Notes: generated by a model from the sequence alone, not told the origin. A stretch of DNA of 64,000 bases from Neogale vison (GCF_020171115.1 NC_058097.1:8863501-8927500), one strand, 5' to 3'. Shown: positions 1-10,470, counted from the first letter of the stretch. Numbers and translations are program-made.

Positions 1-225
1 AACCGCCTTTCAATCCTGATGTTTTTATGTAGGGTTGCCTCCCAGCCAGCTGGGAAGAGTAAATTTCTCAAATCCGTGCAGTCCACTGACTGGTTCTGAT
101 ATCACATGATTCAACTTTGCACACCTTAAACCACAGTTTTAGACTAAAGAGAGAGAAGGTATTCACAGCTTGTCTAAGAATTTGCTGCAGTGAAGAAAAG
201 AATGAAATCCTGTCTTCTCCCAAAT

Positions 226-445
226 CAGTATTTCTCAACCTCGACGCTATTAGCATTTGGAACTGGCTAATTCTTTGTTGTGGGAGGAGAGCTGACCATC
301 ACAGGACATTCAGTAGGATTCCTGCCCCCCTCACCTATTAGACGCCTGTGGCCATGCCCCACACCCCAACCCTGGAGTGACAATCAAAGATGTCTCTAGA
401 CACTGTCAGACGACCCCACAGGGGCAACATCATTTGAGCTTGGAA
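226..445 (-). mobile_element. MER20 (hAT-Charlie DNA transposon fossil)
   Basis: Starts with CAGTATTTCTCAACCTCG and continues through TAATTCTTTGTTGTGGGAGG, ATGTCTCTAGACACTGTCAGA and CACAGGGGCAAC, the order of landmarks in the reverse complement of MER20. It is a non-autonomous fossil about 220 bp long with no coding capacity. Other copies lie at 3.56, 19.59 and 29.03 kb. Confidence 0.8.
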
Positions 446-1046
446 ATGATAAAGGAAACGGAGGTGAAAATAACAGGAATATAGAGGTATACCCTTGTGG
501 TGTAGGGAAGGGTGCATATATATGGCTTGGGGGGAGAGTCTCTAGAATCTTGGTTAAAAAAAGGAGGTAGTCAACAATGCCCAACCACAAAACCTGTAGG
601 GCCATCAATGTTTGAGTTAAGGACCCAAGACGGGGGCAAATAATTGCTTAACAATGTGCACATTATCTACAACAAAGCAATACGCATTCACAAGCATCTT
701 GCAGAAGTTCGGAGGAGAGAGATCTCAAAGGTTATTGGTGAGCTCTGGATAGCAAATAAAAATGAGTAATATGATGTCCATATGGCTGGGCTTTCAAATC
801 CTTCCATGGGCAGATCTCTCATAGCAGAGAAGATTGTCCAGGGGTAGAAGTGTGTTTAAAGACTAATATTCTATCATTAAAAAATCATGCAAAAAAGGGG
901 CATTCTACTAGATAATATTCATGTCCATTTTACTCTAAACAATACAGTCTAGTCACCAAAGAGGTTGATTCTTTAAGAAAATATGCTTTGATTTCCTGTG
1001 ACTTCCAATAAACTTTGCCACTGGCGCTCCACCAGGAAAAACTGGG
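446..1046. other. Unassigned non-coding stretch
   Basis: AT-rich unique-looking DNA with no repeat family, domain-bearing frame or RNA gene that I recognise. Confidence 0.5.
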
Positions 1047-1088
1047 GATACTCATACCCTAGTTTAAGAAGCATGAAATTAAGATGGT
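1047..1088 (+). repeat. 42-bp dispersed direct duplication, copy A
   Basis: Begins GATACTCATACCCTAGTTTA and ends AAATTAAGATGGT. The same 42 bp recurs without mismatch 880 bp downstream (1927-1961 continuing at 2161-2181), where SINE insertion has split it. Identity stops at both ends, since the flanking bases differ. Confidence 0.9.
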
Positions 1089-1559
1089 CTTCTTATTTCA
1101 CAGGGATCATAAATAACATATTTATGGGGCTCCGCTAGTGACCTTAGTCCCTCGACCCAGTATGTCCTCAATGGAAAGTTTAATAAACACAATGGTGAGG
1201 GATTCAGGAATATGGTCCTTGTTGTTGGAGAGGAATGGCCATAAAGCTACAGGTGTTACCTGTAAGTTTGTTAGATGCCTTAGAACCCAAAGGCAGGAAT
1301 TCTTAATCACCAGATGTCAGCCAGATGGGAGGCACTTTTCAGCAGGTATGGCTTGGTCATGCTTCCTTATGAATCAGAGAATGGATGAAAACAAACCTCT
1401 GTAAAGGGAATGTACACTTCTGGTGAGTACTGCAGCCCAGGAAGCCATGGTTTCTCCATGTTCAAGAGAGTCTTTCAAGTTCAAAAATTCCTAGAAGGTC
1501 AAAGCTGTTGCTTCTCTTCCACTGATCACGACTGAGAGCAGGGTGGAGAAGCGGAACAC

Positions 1560-1926
1560 CGAAAGCCTTTGGAGTCAAGTCCAGGGCCCAAGTTCAACCA
1601 TACCCTCTACTTAGCACAAAGAAAGGTTTCCTTGTCTAAAAACCGGGAGTGAATGGACAACTCCCTCCTGCAGGGCTGTTACAAGGAATAAGATGATGCT
1701 TTTCTTTTCTTTTTTTAAGGTTGTATTTATTTGACAGATAGAGATCACAAGTAGGCAGAGAGGCAGGCAGAGAGAGAGGAGGAAGCAGGCTCCCTGCTGA
1801 GCAGAGAGCCCGATGCCGGGCTCGATCCCAGGACCCTGGGGTCATGACTGAGCGAAAGGCAGAGTCTTTAACCCACTGAGCCACCAAGGCGCCCCTAAGA
1901 TGATGCTTTTCAAAACCCAGTACACA
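1560..1926 (+). repeat. MIR SINE, interrupted by a SINEC
   Basis: Landmarks in MIR order are GCCTTTGGAGTCAAG, GGGCCCAAGTTCAACC, GTTTCCTTGTCTAAAA, GGGCTGTTACAAGGAATAAG, then (after the SINEC at 1705-1895) TGCTTTTCAAAACCCAGTAC. The left part is 1560-1704 and the right part about 1896-1926. The young SINE landed in the old MIR. Confidence 0.65.
1705..1895 (-). mobile_element. SINEC (tRNA-Lys-derived carnivore SINE)
   Basis: Reverse-oriented SINEC: a degraded T-rich tail (1701-1717), GAGAGAGAGG tract, CCTGCTGAGCAGAGAGCCCG, and head ending GAGCCACCAAGGCGCCCC. It is flanked by a perfect 16-bp TSD, TAAGATGATGCTTTTC, at 1689-1704 and 1896-1911. It lies head-to-head with the next SINEC, 66 bp away. 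Confidence 0.97.
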
Positions 1927-2181
1927 GATACTCATACCCTAGTTTAAGAAGCATGAAATTAGTGCGCCTGGGTGGCTCAGTGGGTTAAGCCGCTGCCTTC
2001 GGCTCAGGTCATGATCTCAGGATCCTGGGATCGAGTCCCGCATCGGGCTCTCTGCTCAGCAGGGAGCCTGCTTCCCTTCCTCTCTCTCTGCCTGCCTCTC
2101 TGCTTACTTGTGATCTCTCTCTGTCAAATGAATAAATAAAATCTTTAAAAAAAAAAAAAAGAAGCATGAAATTAAGATGGT
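1927..2181 (+). repeat. 42-bp dispersed duplication, copy B, split by a SINEC
   Basis: The left half is 1927-1961 and the right half 2161-2181. The halves overlap by the 14-16 bp TSD made by the SINEC insertion. Removing the SINE and one TSD gives an exact match to 1047-1088. It begins 16 bp after the TSD of the upstream minus-strand SINEC, so it appears to have been dropped into the MIR remnant. Confidence 0.88.
1962..2160 (+). mobile_element. SINEC (tRNA-Lys-derived carnivore SINE)
   Basis: Head GCGCCTGGGTGGCTCAGTGG contains the pol III A box, and GGATCGAGTCCC is the B box. A CT-rich stretch, CAAATGAATAAATAAAATCTT and 14 A's follow. The TSD AAGAAGCATGAAATTA is at 1946-1961 and 2159-2174. 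It inserted inside copy B of the 42-bp duplication, so it is younger than that event. Confidence 0.97.
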
Positions 2182-2970
2182 ATCACATTGTCACGTGATA
2201 GAGCTATTTGCAAATTAAAGATTGACTCTTTAAGTCAAGACTCTTGACTGTTTGCAAGGAAGGCGTCCAACGAAATCAGACAGCCAGGACTGAGAATCGA
2301 GAGGGGCCTGATCCTATCAGGCAGTCTGAAATCTGGAATCACACACAATAGAAGCACGGGCCCTGGGCACACGTCTATTTCCCTACTGTACAAACACCCA
2401 GGGAAATGCTACGCATTTGCTTTTATGAACTTCTAAAGCAATATAGACTTGTATTCAAAGCACTCTTACTTTCAAAAAGAAGTCATTAATACATTTTATG
2501 AAGTCAAAACCCATTAGCGAGGATGTATCGAGTGTGTCTGCTCAGTGAGGATTATCAAAGGGGGCCTAGAACGGCGTTGGACATATAGATTGAGGCCTGG
2601 TTTTACAAACGGATGATGCCTGCAGAAGCCTGAACACAAATGCCTCGGCCACCTGTGATACCTGAAGATACCCAAGTACTGATGTGGTGCTGAGAGACGA
2701 CATCAGGCCATCCTGGGTAGGCTGACGGATACTCTTGAAGTGTGAGCATATGCAGGCTGTTCTGAAGGGTGTATACCGATTCGCAGGCAGTGCTTAAATA
2801 ATTCAGGGACTTAATGGTAGAAGTCTATTCATACATGCGTCCAGGCTGTGGCTGGAAACTGCCTAGATGGAGGCGAGAAGACAAAGAACTGGGTCAGGGG
2901 CATCTTTCTGAATTGGGGACTACGAACGCCTTGGTGTACACGTCCTATTTCCACCTGATGCTTTCAGATC
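2182..2970. other. Unassigned non-coding stretch
   Basis: No recognised repeat or gene. Base composition is mixed and the open frames are short and unsupported. Confidence 0.5.
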
Positions 2971-2973
2971 TTC

Positions 2974-3060
2974 CTTCAACAAACATTTCTTACATGACCC
3001 CATGTGTATTACGCATCTGGCCCTAGACAATGCACGATCCTGACGCTGAAAGAGTTCTCA
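2974..3060 (+). repeat. Possible L2 LINE fragment
   Basis: TTCAACAAACATTTCTTACA followed by a CATCTGGCCCTAGACAATGC segment resembles the L2 3' stretch (cAACAAATATTTATTGAGCAC...GCCAGGCACTG). It is short and divergent, so the call is tentative. About 500 bp of unassigned DNA follows to 3563. Confidence 0.4.
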
Positions 3061-3563
3061 GTACAGCAAGTACAACGTTTTAAAAAAGTAATTATTGTGA
3101 CATCTGTTAAAATGGTAAGGGAGACTTTATTCAGGACCATTTCCATAAGGGTCAAGACCATAGCAAAAGGGGCGAGAGGCTGCGCTCTTACTAAATGTAG
3201 GACACGGTGGTCGGATACCAAGAGTGGAGGGGTTCTCTCTAACTGGACTTAGCAGGATTCTTGCTAAGACTGGGCTTTGGAGACCTAGCAAGGATGGGGC
3301 CAATGCTGAGGCCTAGTTGAGAAGCATGCACAGAGGAGCCAACCACCGTTTGGTCAAGGACAGTCTTTGCCTAGGACAGAAGGGAGGGTAGATACCGCCA
3401 CAGGGCACGAGGGACTCAGCAAAGTCTCCTTAGACATGTTTAAGTGCTTGCGTGTGTCTGGCAGCATGAGGAAGAATAAGCAAAGGGAAATTCAAAGGCA
3501 AACAGATAGGTGAGCAGTGGAAAGCACAGGTTGGTATCCTTCCATGGTCAGGTGTGGCTAGAA

Positions 3564-3792
3564 GAGGGTTTCTCAAGAGGGGTATTATTGAGATTGTAGG
3601 GCTGGATAATTATTGGGAGCAGCGGGCAGGGGGACTGTCCTGCCCATTGTAGGGTGCTGAGCAGCAGCAACCCTGGCCTTGACCCCCGCTAGATGCCTGT
3701 AGCACACGTCCTCTCCTAGTACTTCCCCAAGTCCTGGCTACCAAAATGCCCCGATATTCAGTGGGGAGGATGGGGGGGGATGGAGAACTGCC
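3564..3792 (-). mobile_element. MER20 (hAT-Charlie DNA transposon fossil)
   Basis: Starts GAGGGTTTCTCAAGAGG, then GGGCTGGATAATTATTGGG, CCCATTGTAGGGTGCTGAGC and CCCTGGCCTTGACCC, then the TGGCTACCAAAATG block. This is the reverse complement order of MER20. Same orientation as the copy at 226-445. Confidence 0.82.
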
Positions 3793-4599
3793 CCTCCTTG
3801 AGGGACCATGGGCCAGAAGAAAAGAGGATTTGGAGTGGAGAGGGGAGGGAAGGCAGCTTCCCTCATCGAAGAAAGAAGTAGGTGACAGGGTTTAAAGTTT
3901 ATGGGATGAAGGCAGAACCTTTGACTCTCAAAACACAATGATTAGATACAAGGGAGGAGAAATAGGAGGACGTGAAATGGGGGCATGGAAAAGTCAGAGT
4001 GTCAGATTCTGTCTTTAAAAAAAAAGTAAGGAGAATAGCAAGGATACACTGACTCATCGTGAACCATCTTTGTGAATTAAGGCTTTTAGATAAGTTTCCT
4101 ATTTCTGATGATCACCTAAGAATGAAGATAAAGCAACAAGAAGTAACAGAGATGTTGTCTAGGAGTGAACTAATCACCATTTTCAAAACATCTGCATGCC
4201 TGGTCACTGCCCCCACCAGCCAGTTTACATTTAAATGCATTCTTACTGCAAAAATCTTAAAGCAAGGAAAAAAAAAAAATCCAGGTCTGTGTGCTTAGAT
4301 TTTGGCTCTGTGGCATGCTACTGAGATTTAAAAACTTGTTTTCTAATTTAGATAACGCCTAAGCAACAGTCAGCAGCAGGCCAGGTAGCAAGTTCACCTG
4401 AGTCATACGAGATCTGAACTCAGTTTCTTTTTCACTTCTGCTAGCACAATTAGCAAAAGAAAGGAAGTGACTAGTTAACATGCCTTTCCAGCGAATTCTT
4501 AATGTGTTCTAATATATGAATTTAGAAATGCCTGCTTGAGAGCTTCAGGGATTACTAAATAATAAACCCTGAAGGTTCCAAAATCCGGTTAATAGTCAG
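3793..4599. other. Unassigned non-coding stretch
   Basis: Purine-rich start, short A-run at 4268-4280, then AT-rich unique DNA. No repeat or gene recognised. Confidence 0.5.
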
Positions 4600-5000
4600 A
4601 CCTGGAGAATATGAAATATAGTGTTAATTTAGAATAACGTAATGCCTAAAAATGAAGCAAGTTAGCTCTAATTGAGCTATGAACTGCTTGCCTTGTATTG
4701 TGTAATGCAGGCTATGGTAACCAAGGCTTGCTGAGCTATAGATAACCATTACTCTTAGCAAATATGTTTATTGGGGTCTCTCTCTCTTCATTACCCAACC
4801 TCATAAAGTATATGCCTGCATATTCCGATAAAACATAAAACGGCAAGGCAGAGTCACAATTAGGACGCCCTGAGAAGCCGCATCATAAAACGGTATCTGT
4901 CGCCAAATGATTGTTCACTTAACCATGATAAATATTTATCAGCGAGCAATAGAACAAATCCTTACACCACTGTAGCCCGTGTTGAACACCAAGGAAGACT
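4600..5000. promoter_or_regulatory. Candidate conserved non-coding/enhancer element
   Basis: Non-repetitive AT-rich block with several possible developmental factor sites: two CATAAAACGG motifs (posterior HOX/CDX-like) near 4832 and 4882, TAATTGAGC near 4670, GATAAATATTTATC near 4926 and CCAAATGATTG near 4904. Dense clusters like this are typical of deeply conserved vertebrate enhancers. Conservation itself cannot be seen from one sequence. Confidence 0.3.
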
Positions 5001-5030
5001 TCTACATTTTCAGTTCTCCTCTTTTGACAA

Positions 5031-5074
5031 ATATAATGCTTTAACCTAAAAAATATAATGCTTTAACCTAAAAA
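5031..5074 (+). repeat. 22-bp tandem duplication, two perfect copies
   Basis: The unit ATATAATGCTTTAACCTAAA plus AA occurs at 5031-5052 and 5053-5074 with no mismatch. Confidence 0.95.
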
Positions 5075-5708
5075 ATGGGACATGGCATGAGGACTCTGAT
5101 TTTTAATTATAATTATGTAATCGGAACACCAAGGACATGCCAGATTCATATTTCCAATGGCTACTCAAGCAGCTTGGGTGTGCTATCATCTCCTGAGCGA
5201 AGGCAAGGGAACAGTGTGAACAGATGGAAACGAAACAGCGCTCATTTGGACGGTTACTACATGTAGAACATGCCGCCAATACTCTTGTTGGAAAACGTGT
5301 TTTAAATGATAAAACGGAGATGCAAATAAGCTCTTTAATGATCCTCACTCTCTTGTTGGCCTCCATGTGTCAGCTGGGGAAACGTAAGACCTCCGGTGCA
5401 TTATCCTGACGTTCTGCAGAATGTGCGTGGCCCAGGTCCTAGCTGCTCAGATCTGGAATCTGTTTGTTACCACCAGGCATTGTGTGTGGTCCAGGAAAGA
5501 GGGACTTTGCCTTCCTGGATGAAGCTCAAAAAACAGAAGTCTCTCTCCTGGCCAGGGATCATGGTTTCTGATGTGTCAGCTCCTGCCTGTTGGGAGAGCT
5601 GGAGAAGGACTGGAACGGGGGTGGGGGGTGTCCCCTATAAATATAAATGCCTTCCAACTGTCGGGCTGTTTCTTGAAAACAGCCTGATCCCTGGAAGGAT
5701 GTCTCACA
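5075..5708. other. Unassigned non-coding stretch
   Basis: Several overlapping open frames of up to 124 codons occur on both strands. None has a domain or codon bias I can recognise. No repeat identified. Confidence 0.5.
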
Positions 5709-5890
5709 GCAGTGGTGCTCAAACTTGGGCCAATGTGTCAGGATCCACTCGAAGGCTTGTGAAAACCTAGATGGCCGGGTCCCCTCTCCAACTTTTGTGA
5801 TTCTGGATGTCTGCGGTGGGGCCAGAGAATCTGCATTGCTAACAAATTCCCAGGAGCTGCTCTGGAAACCATGCTTTGCAGAACCGGGTT
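5709..5890 (+). mobile_element. MER5A-like hAT transposon fossil
   Basis: Terminal CAGTGGTGCTCAAACTTGG, GGATCCACTCGAAGGCTTGT, GGGGCCAGAGAATCTGCATT and CAAATTCCCAGGAGCTGCT match the order of MER5A/B landmarks. The 182-bp length fits the family. Confidence 0.75.
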
Positions 5891-5974
5891 CCCCCCGCAA
5901 AGAAAGGGCTCAGAAGGGGAACTGGCAAGGAAGTGCCTGGCGCTCGGAGAAGGATGTCTTCTTGCAAATCGACT

Positions 5975-6180
5975 TTCACTTTCTTTTCCTTTCCCTCTGT
6001 GTCTCGTCCCCTTTATTTGCTCCCCCCATCTTTCCTTCCCTTCTTTTGCTATATTTCTATCTCTATTTCTAATTCCTAATTTCTGTTTCTACTCTTCTCC
6101 GTCCTCCTTCTCCGCGTCCTGGCTCTCCCCCTTCCTTTCGTTCTCTCCTCTGTCTTCAACGCTGCCCTGAAACCCCTTCC
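5975..6180 (+). repeat. Long pyrimidine-rich tract
   Basis: About 200 bp made almost entirely of C and T with few purines (for example TTTCCTTCCCTTCTTTTGC and TCTCCGTCCTCCTTCTCCGC). Not a simple tandem repeat. It could form triplex (H-) DNA. Confidence 0.8.
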
Positions 6181-7335
6181 TCGCCAGTAATTAATCCCCA
6201 CCCCCAGGCTCTCAGCAGTGACCAAGATCACAGATGAACCCCCCCTCCCCCCACCATGGGAGCAAGACAAGGGGCCAAGATCTCATTTGTTGGCAAACAG
6301 AATGAGCAACAGCTATCAGAACGGCTTCAAAGAGGGAAGACAGGGACTTGGGCAAAAACCGTCAACAGCAGGAGCTTCTCTGTTTCGCATTTAGCGCCAC
6401 ATAAGCAAACAGCGTATCGCTATGTGAAGTATGATAACGTACACTAGGTGGACGGCGTAGCTCTTCAGCATTAATTCTCATTTGGGGGGCTATTCCTGCC
6501 TTTTGGAATAACTAGTCCCTAGGTCTCGTTGCAACTTGCACTTCACCCTCATGCTGGATGACGATTTATTTAAAAAAAAAAAAAAAAAAGTGACTGTTAT
6601 GAGATCATTCCTAGGTGAAGAGCTACCCTTAACAGACTTTGCTCTTCACAGCCTTACTGTGTCAGACTCTGAATATTAGCCACACGCACACAGAACAACT
6701 CACAGAGCGAGAGTGACCAGGCTGCAGAAGAGCTTCCCAGGGGAGGTCCTGGGGCCTCACTGCTAGAGTCATTTGAAACGAGCCTGGACCGAACACTTGA
6801 CTGCGCCATCAGGGAACAATCCTATCCTGGCTGAGGACGGACGAGATGACCTCATAGGTCTCTCCGTCCCTCCTAGAGTCATAAAATCGGGATGGAAACT
6901 CTGACGAGTCATCCTGCTGCGGCGAGCAGGGGCGTCTTGAGCAGGCGGAATTGCAGTATCTCAGGGGTGGACCAGGTCACCATGCAGGTCAACGAGAAAA
7001 AAGTCCCCCATAAGGCTGGGGGCAAAGGACAGCCCAGAATATAAATCAAAGTGAGGACATTCCCAGATGAAGTCCGTGAAGTACTTTCCACGGATATTGG
7101 CATAAGATGCTCATGCTTGTGTGTCGCTCCCGGGCGTCTAGCACACACTAGTGAGCTTTCCCACGCTCCAACTGTACGAGGACAGTACTGCCAGCATTAT
7201 TCCCTGGCTCCCTCTTTTTTGAAGATGTGGCTGCCCAGCAAAGACACAGATGGGACTCAAGAGCAGCTCAGTTAGGTGAGGAGTACGGCATCGCCGGAGC
7301 TCAGTACAATGCGGCCCATTCAAATGCTCGCGCAA
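6181..7335. other. Unassigned non-coding stretch with an A18 tract
   Basis: Holds an A18 run at 6572-6589. The segment around 6790-6900 (TCCTGGCTGAGGACGG, GATGACCTCATAGGTC, GAGTCATAAAAT) resembles a common old mammalian repeat ending that I cannot name securely. Nothing else recognised. Confidence 0.45.
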
Positions 7336-7570
7336 ACCGGCTGAAGTGGAGACTGACCTGGACAAGGATGACTGATGCCCTCTACCCTGAAGTCAACTGC
7401 TTGGACAGGGCCCTTCTCAGTCCCAGCAGGGAGGAAGGCGGGCTCTGGGAGGCTCCGCGCGCACCCACTGCATCCCCCGGGGGGCCAAGGCAGCTGTGCG
7501 CAGCAGCCGAAGCCAGCCGGCGTGTGTGCGCCCCCGGAGGATCCCATAAGAAATCCGAGACAACTGCAAG
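7336..7570. promoter_or_regulatory. Small CpG-rich cluster
   Basis: CpG is frequent here against a depleted background, with about 11 CpGs in 7441-7560, including TCCGCGCGCACC and GTGTGCGCCCCCGGAGG. It is too short for a classical CpG island. Long open frames on both strands here follow from GC content. 7571-7971 is unassigned. Confidence 0.35.
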
Positions 7571-7981
7571 CGGCTGGCGTGTGGAGGAACTCTGGACCTG
7601 GTCCGACTCAACATGCCGCAGCTGCCATTCTGAGTCACGTGGCTCCAACTGCAAACCCTGAAGACACCGGATAGGCCAGTCATGCCCGCCCATTCGCTTG
7701 CCCTTCTAAGGGAAATGCCCATGGCCCACGGGCTTCCTACCCAGGCGGGCATGCTCTGTACCACCCGACACGGCCCCTTCCCCATTCTGGGTACAGCTGA
7801 GTAGACCGCGGTCCACTTGGACCCAAGCCACAGGCAGTCAACCCCAACGTTTGGTTGGTGATTTACCAATGCCAAGGAGGACTCCTGGCCTCGGATTCTT
7901 GCACTAGGGAACTGGGAAACACACCCTGAGCCTTTTGCTCTTGAAGAGACGCCATGAAGCGGAGCGGAGCTGCCCCATCTT

Positions 7982-8486
7982 TTTTTTTTTTTTTTCCCAA
8001 TTTATTTATTTTCAGAAAAACAGTATTCATTATTTTTTCACCACACCCAGTGCTCCATGCAAGCTGTGCCCTCTATAATACCCACCACCTGGTACCCCAA
8101 CCTCCCACCCCCCCGCCACTTCAAACCCCTCAGACTGTTTTTCAGAGTCCATAGTCTCTCATGGTTCACCTCCCCTTCCAATTTACCCAAATTCCCTACT
8201 ACTCTCTAACAGCCCTTGTCCTCCATGCTATTGGTTATGCTCCACAAATGAGTGAAACCATATGATAATTGACTCTCTCTGCTTGACTGCTTTCACTCAG
8301 CATAATCTCTTCCAGTCCCGTCCATGTTGCTACAAAAGTTGGATATTCGTCCTTTCTGATGGAGGCATAATACTCCATAGTGTATATGGACCACATCTTC
8401 CTTATCCATTCATCCGTTGAAGGGCATCTTGGTTCTTTCCATAGTTTGGCGACTGTGGCCATTGCTGCTATAAACATTGGGGTACA
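7982..8486 (-). mobile_element. 5'-truncated L1 (ORF2 C-terminus, 3' UTR, poly(A))
   Basis: A T15 run at 7981-7995 is the poly(A) tail on the minus strand. Upstream on that strand is a 3' UTR, then the L1 ORF2 C-terminus (8235-8477), with the typical DEWIRKMWSIYTMEYYASIR stretch followed by TWTGLEEIMLSE and HMVSLICG. About 505 bp remain of a ~6-7 kb element, which is ordinary 5' truncation. The likely TSD GCCCCATCTT is at 7972-7981 and 8487-8496. There is no promoter or endonuclease, so it is inactive. Confidence 0.95.
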
Positions 8487-8579
8487 GCCCCATCTTGACC
8501 ATAAAGAAGAGTTGGGGGTGGGGTGGGCGGATAAAACCCGGAGTGAGGGGACAGATCTAGCAGTGGCAGAACGAGCTGG

Positions 8580-8742
8580 TCAGAAAAATAGAACATGGCA
8601 GATATGCAGAGGGAACCACAGGGGAAGGCACCTGAAGTGGCCTCATTGCCTCGCCTGCCAACATCTCTTACAATAAACCTTTTTTTAGAGTAAGTGACAT
8701 GAGGACTCTGTTCCTTGTGACGGAAGAAGCCTAATTCAGACA
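8580..8742 (+). repeat. Old interspersed repeat, LTR-like 3' end
   Basis: ACAATAAACCTTTTTTTAGA followed by GTTCCTTGTGACGGAAGAAG and CCTAATTCAGACA resembles LTR-like ends of the type AATAAA...GTTGCTGTCACTTGCAACC...CTGACTAATACA. A similar end is at 38.9 kb. Family name not certain. 8743-9477 is unassigned. Confidence 0.35.
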
Positions 8743-9489
8743 CTCCGAAAATCTGACTTGTGCGTCATGATGAGCTCTTGAGATTCAAACCACCACACTA
8801 GGATAATATCAAAACTCACGCACGTCCGTGAAGACTGTGGTTTGTCAAAGGTATTGGAAACAAGAACAAGTTACACTCGGCGTCTCGTCTGACCTGCCAC
8901 TTTGGAAACTGGAAAGAGAATCTGGAAAAATGTCAGGAATGGAACAGAGGACCATGGACTCTGGACTTGAATTCTAGGCATTGAATGGCTTTGCCTTCTT
9001 TCCCTACCAACCATTATCTATCAGAATAGCCTAGAGATTCATTTATTAATATGTCCAATCCCCAAACAGAAATGTCGGCCTCAGAGCACCTTCCACTCAG
9101 GGATGATGTCTGATCTCAAAGGCAAGTGTTTCCAGGTTCCATTACGCACAGGTACCAAGCCCACTCGTGGCGGGTGAGTGCACTGAGCTGTTGTTCTTCC
9201 TCCCAAACTGCAGAAGAAGGAATGACAGGAGGGTATGAGTTCCTAAGAACCTGGAAGGGACAAGTACCTGGTTAGGGAGTGACACTGACTGCAGGTATGG
9301 AGACACGTCCATCCTCACTGGTCCAGAACAACTTTGAGTAGAAAAGTTCTTTAATAGTTTGCATCCAAGATAGTTCATCAGAGAACAGTAGCATAGTGCA
9401 TTCAGTCCAATTTTTAAATATCAAGCAATTCTAGCAGACCCTGATTTGTGGGTCTAAAAATAATAATTAATAAAAACAGAATAAAAGTA

Positions 9490-9652
9490 GGGGCGCCTGA
9501 GTGGCTCAGTGGGTTCAGCTCAGCTCATGATCTCAGGGTCCTGAGATCGAGCCCCGCATCGGGCTCTCTGCTCAGCAGGGAGCATGCATCTCTGCCTACT
9601 AGTGATCTCTCTCTCTCTCTGTCAAATGAATAAATAAAATCTTAAAAAAAAT
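9490..9652 (+). mobile_element. SINEC, internally shortened
   Basis: Head GGGGCGCCTGAGTGGCTCAG, B-box region GAGATCGAGCCCC, tail CAAATGAATAAATAAAATCTT and A8. TSD AGAATAAAAGTA at 9478-9489 and 9653-9664. The copy lacks part of the segment after GTGGGTT and most of the CT-rich linker, so it is about 163 bp instead of ~190 bp. Confidence 0.95.
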
Positions 9653-9737
9653 AGAATAAAAGTAATAGCAGATCCCATTTCCCAAGTCTCCGCTGAGTTT
9701 CCACAGCGTCACTGGCTGCAAACTTCACATACAATCA

Positions 9738-10075
9738 TTTTCTTGAACCTCACAAGACTTGTGGACTCAAAGAGTACCTCTTTACAAAAGAAGAAACTGA
9801 GGCACAAGAGGGAAAAAGAGGCTGCACTAAGTATCCTGTGAGGGCTGGAAGCACCATCACTCTCTGAGAGCTTGCTAGAAATGGGCCCCCTGTGGAGGCC
9901 TAGCGACTCCCAGGCTCTGGGGGTGGGACTCAGGTATTGTGTTCTAACAAGCCCTCCTGGGGATTCTCATGATAACCAAAATTTAAGAAAAGAAGTACTG
10001 TCTTAGAGAGGAACTTTCCAAGGCCAAATAACTAGTAAGTGGCAGAGTCAACAAGCAAACGTTTGTGCTGAGTAT
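9738..10075 (-). repeat. MIR SINE split by a MER5A
   Basis: The left part (9738-9835) contains AAGAAGAAACTGAGGCACAAG. The right part (10001-10075) contains TTTCCAAGGCCAAATAACTAG and TAAGTGGCAGAGTCAACA. These are consecutive MIR segments in reverse orientation, separated by a MER5A. Confidence 0.75.
9836..10000 (-). mobile_element. MER5A hAT transposon fossil nested in MIR
   Basis: GCACCATCACTCTCTGAGAG, CTTGCTAGAAATGGGCCCC, GGTGGGACTCAGGTATTG and CTGGGGATTCTCATGATAACC follow MER5A order. The orientation label is by convention and uncertain. Confidence 0.75.
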
Positions 10076-10470
10076 TGGAAACGGTCCTCTCCATGCCTGG
10101 TAATTAACGAGGAGCCAGGCTTGGGCTAATCACATTAACACCTGTAATACGGGATTCCTCTGAGATCAGGACTGGAGCCCTCAAACCCCAGTCTTCCCCA
10201 GACACCCTCTGTCTTAATGGGCAAAGTCCTGCATGACTTAAGTCCACTTCCTTTTTGCACATGGGGGAGGCCCTGGGTGGTACCAATCCCAATTTATTCA
10301 AGCGATGATTACAAGGGCTGAGATTCAAGCATGTAGGATGCCTATTTTCCCTCCATACAGATGAAAGAGGACAAAATTAAGAGCCAGTACAGTGTCCCGC
10401 AGGCCAAACACCGAGCTAAGCGCTCTAGCCTAGCGCGAACAAAACTCTGCGGTGATGGAAATGTCTAGCT

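Noticed and set aside
1636..1935. 99-codon minus-strand frame as a gene
   Set aside because: The frame is the translation of a reverse SINEC and its flanks. The same GALVAQWVKDSAF-type peptide recurs at other SINECs (for example 59.4 kb).
8235..8477. L1 ORF2-like frame as a functional gene
   Set aside because: It is only the last ~80 residues of ORF2 in a 5'-truncated element, with no reverse transcriptase or endonuclease domain.
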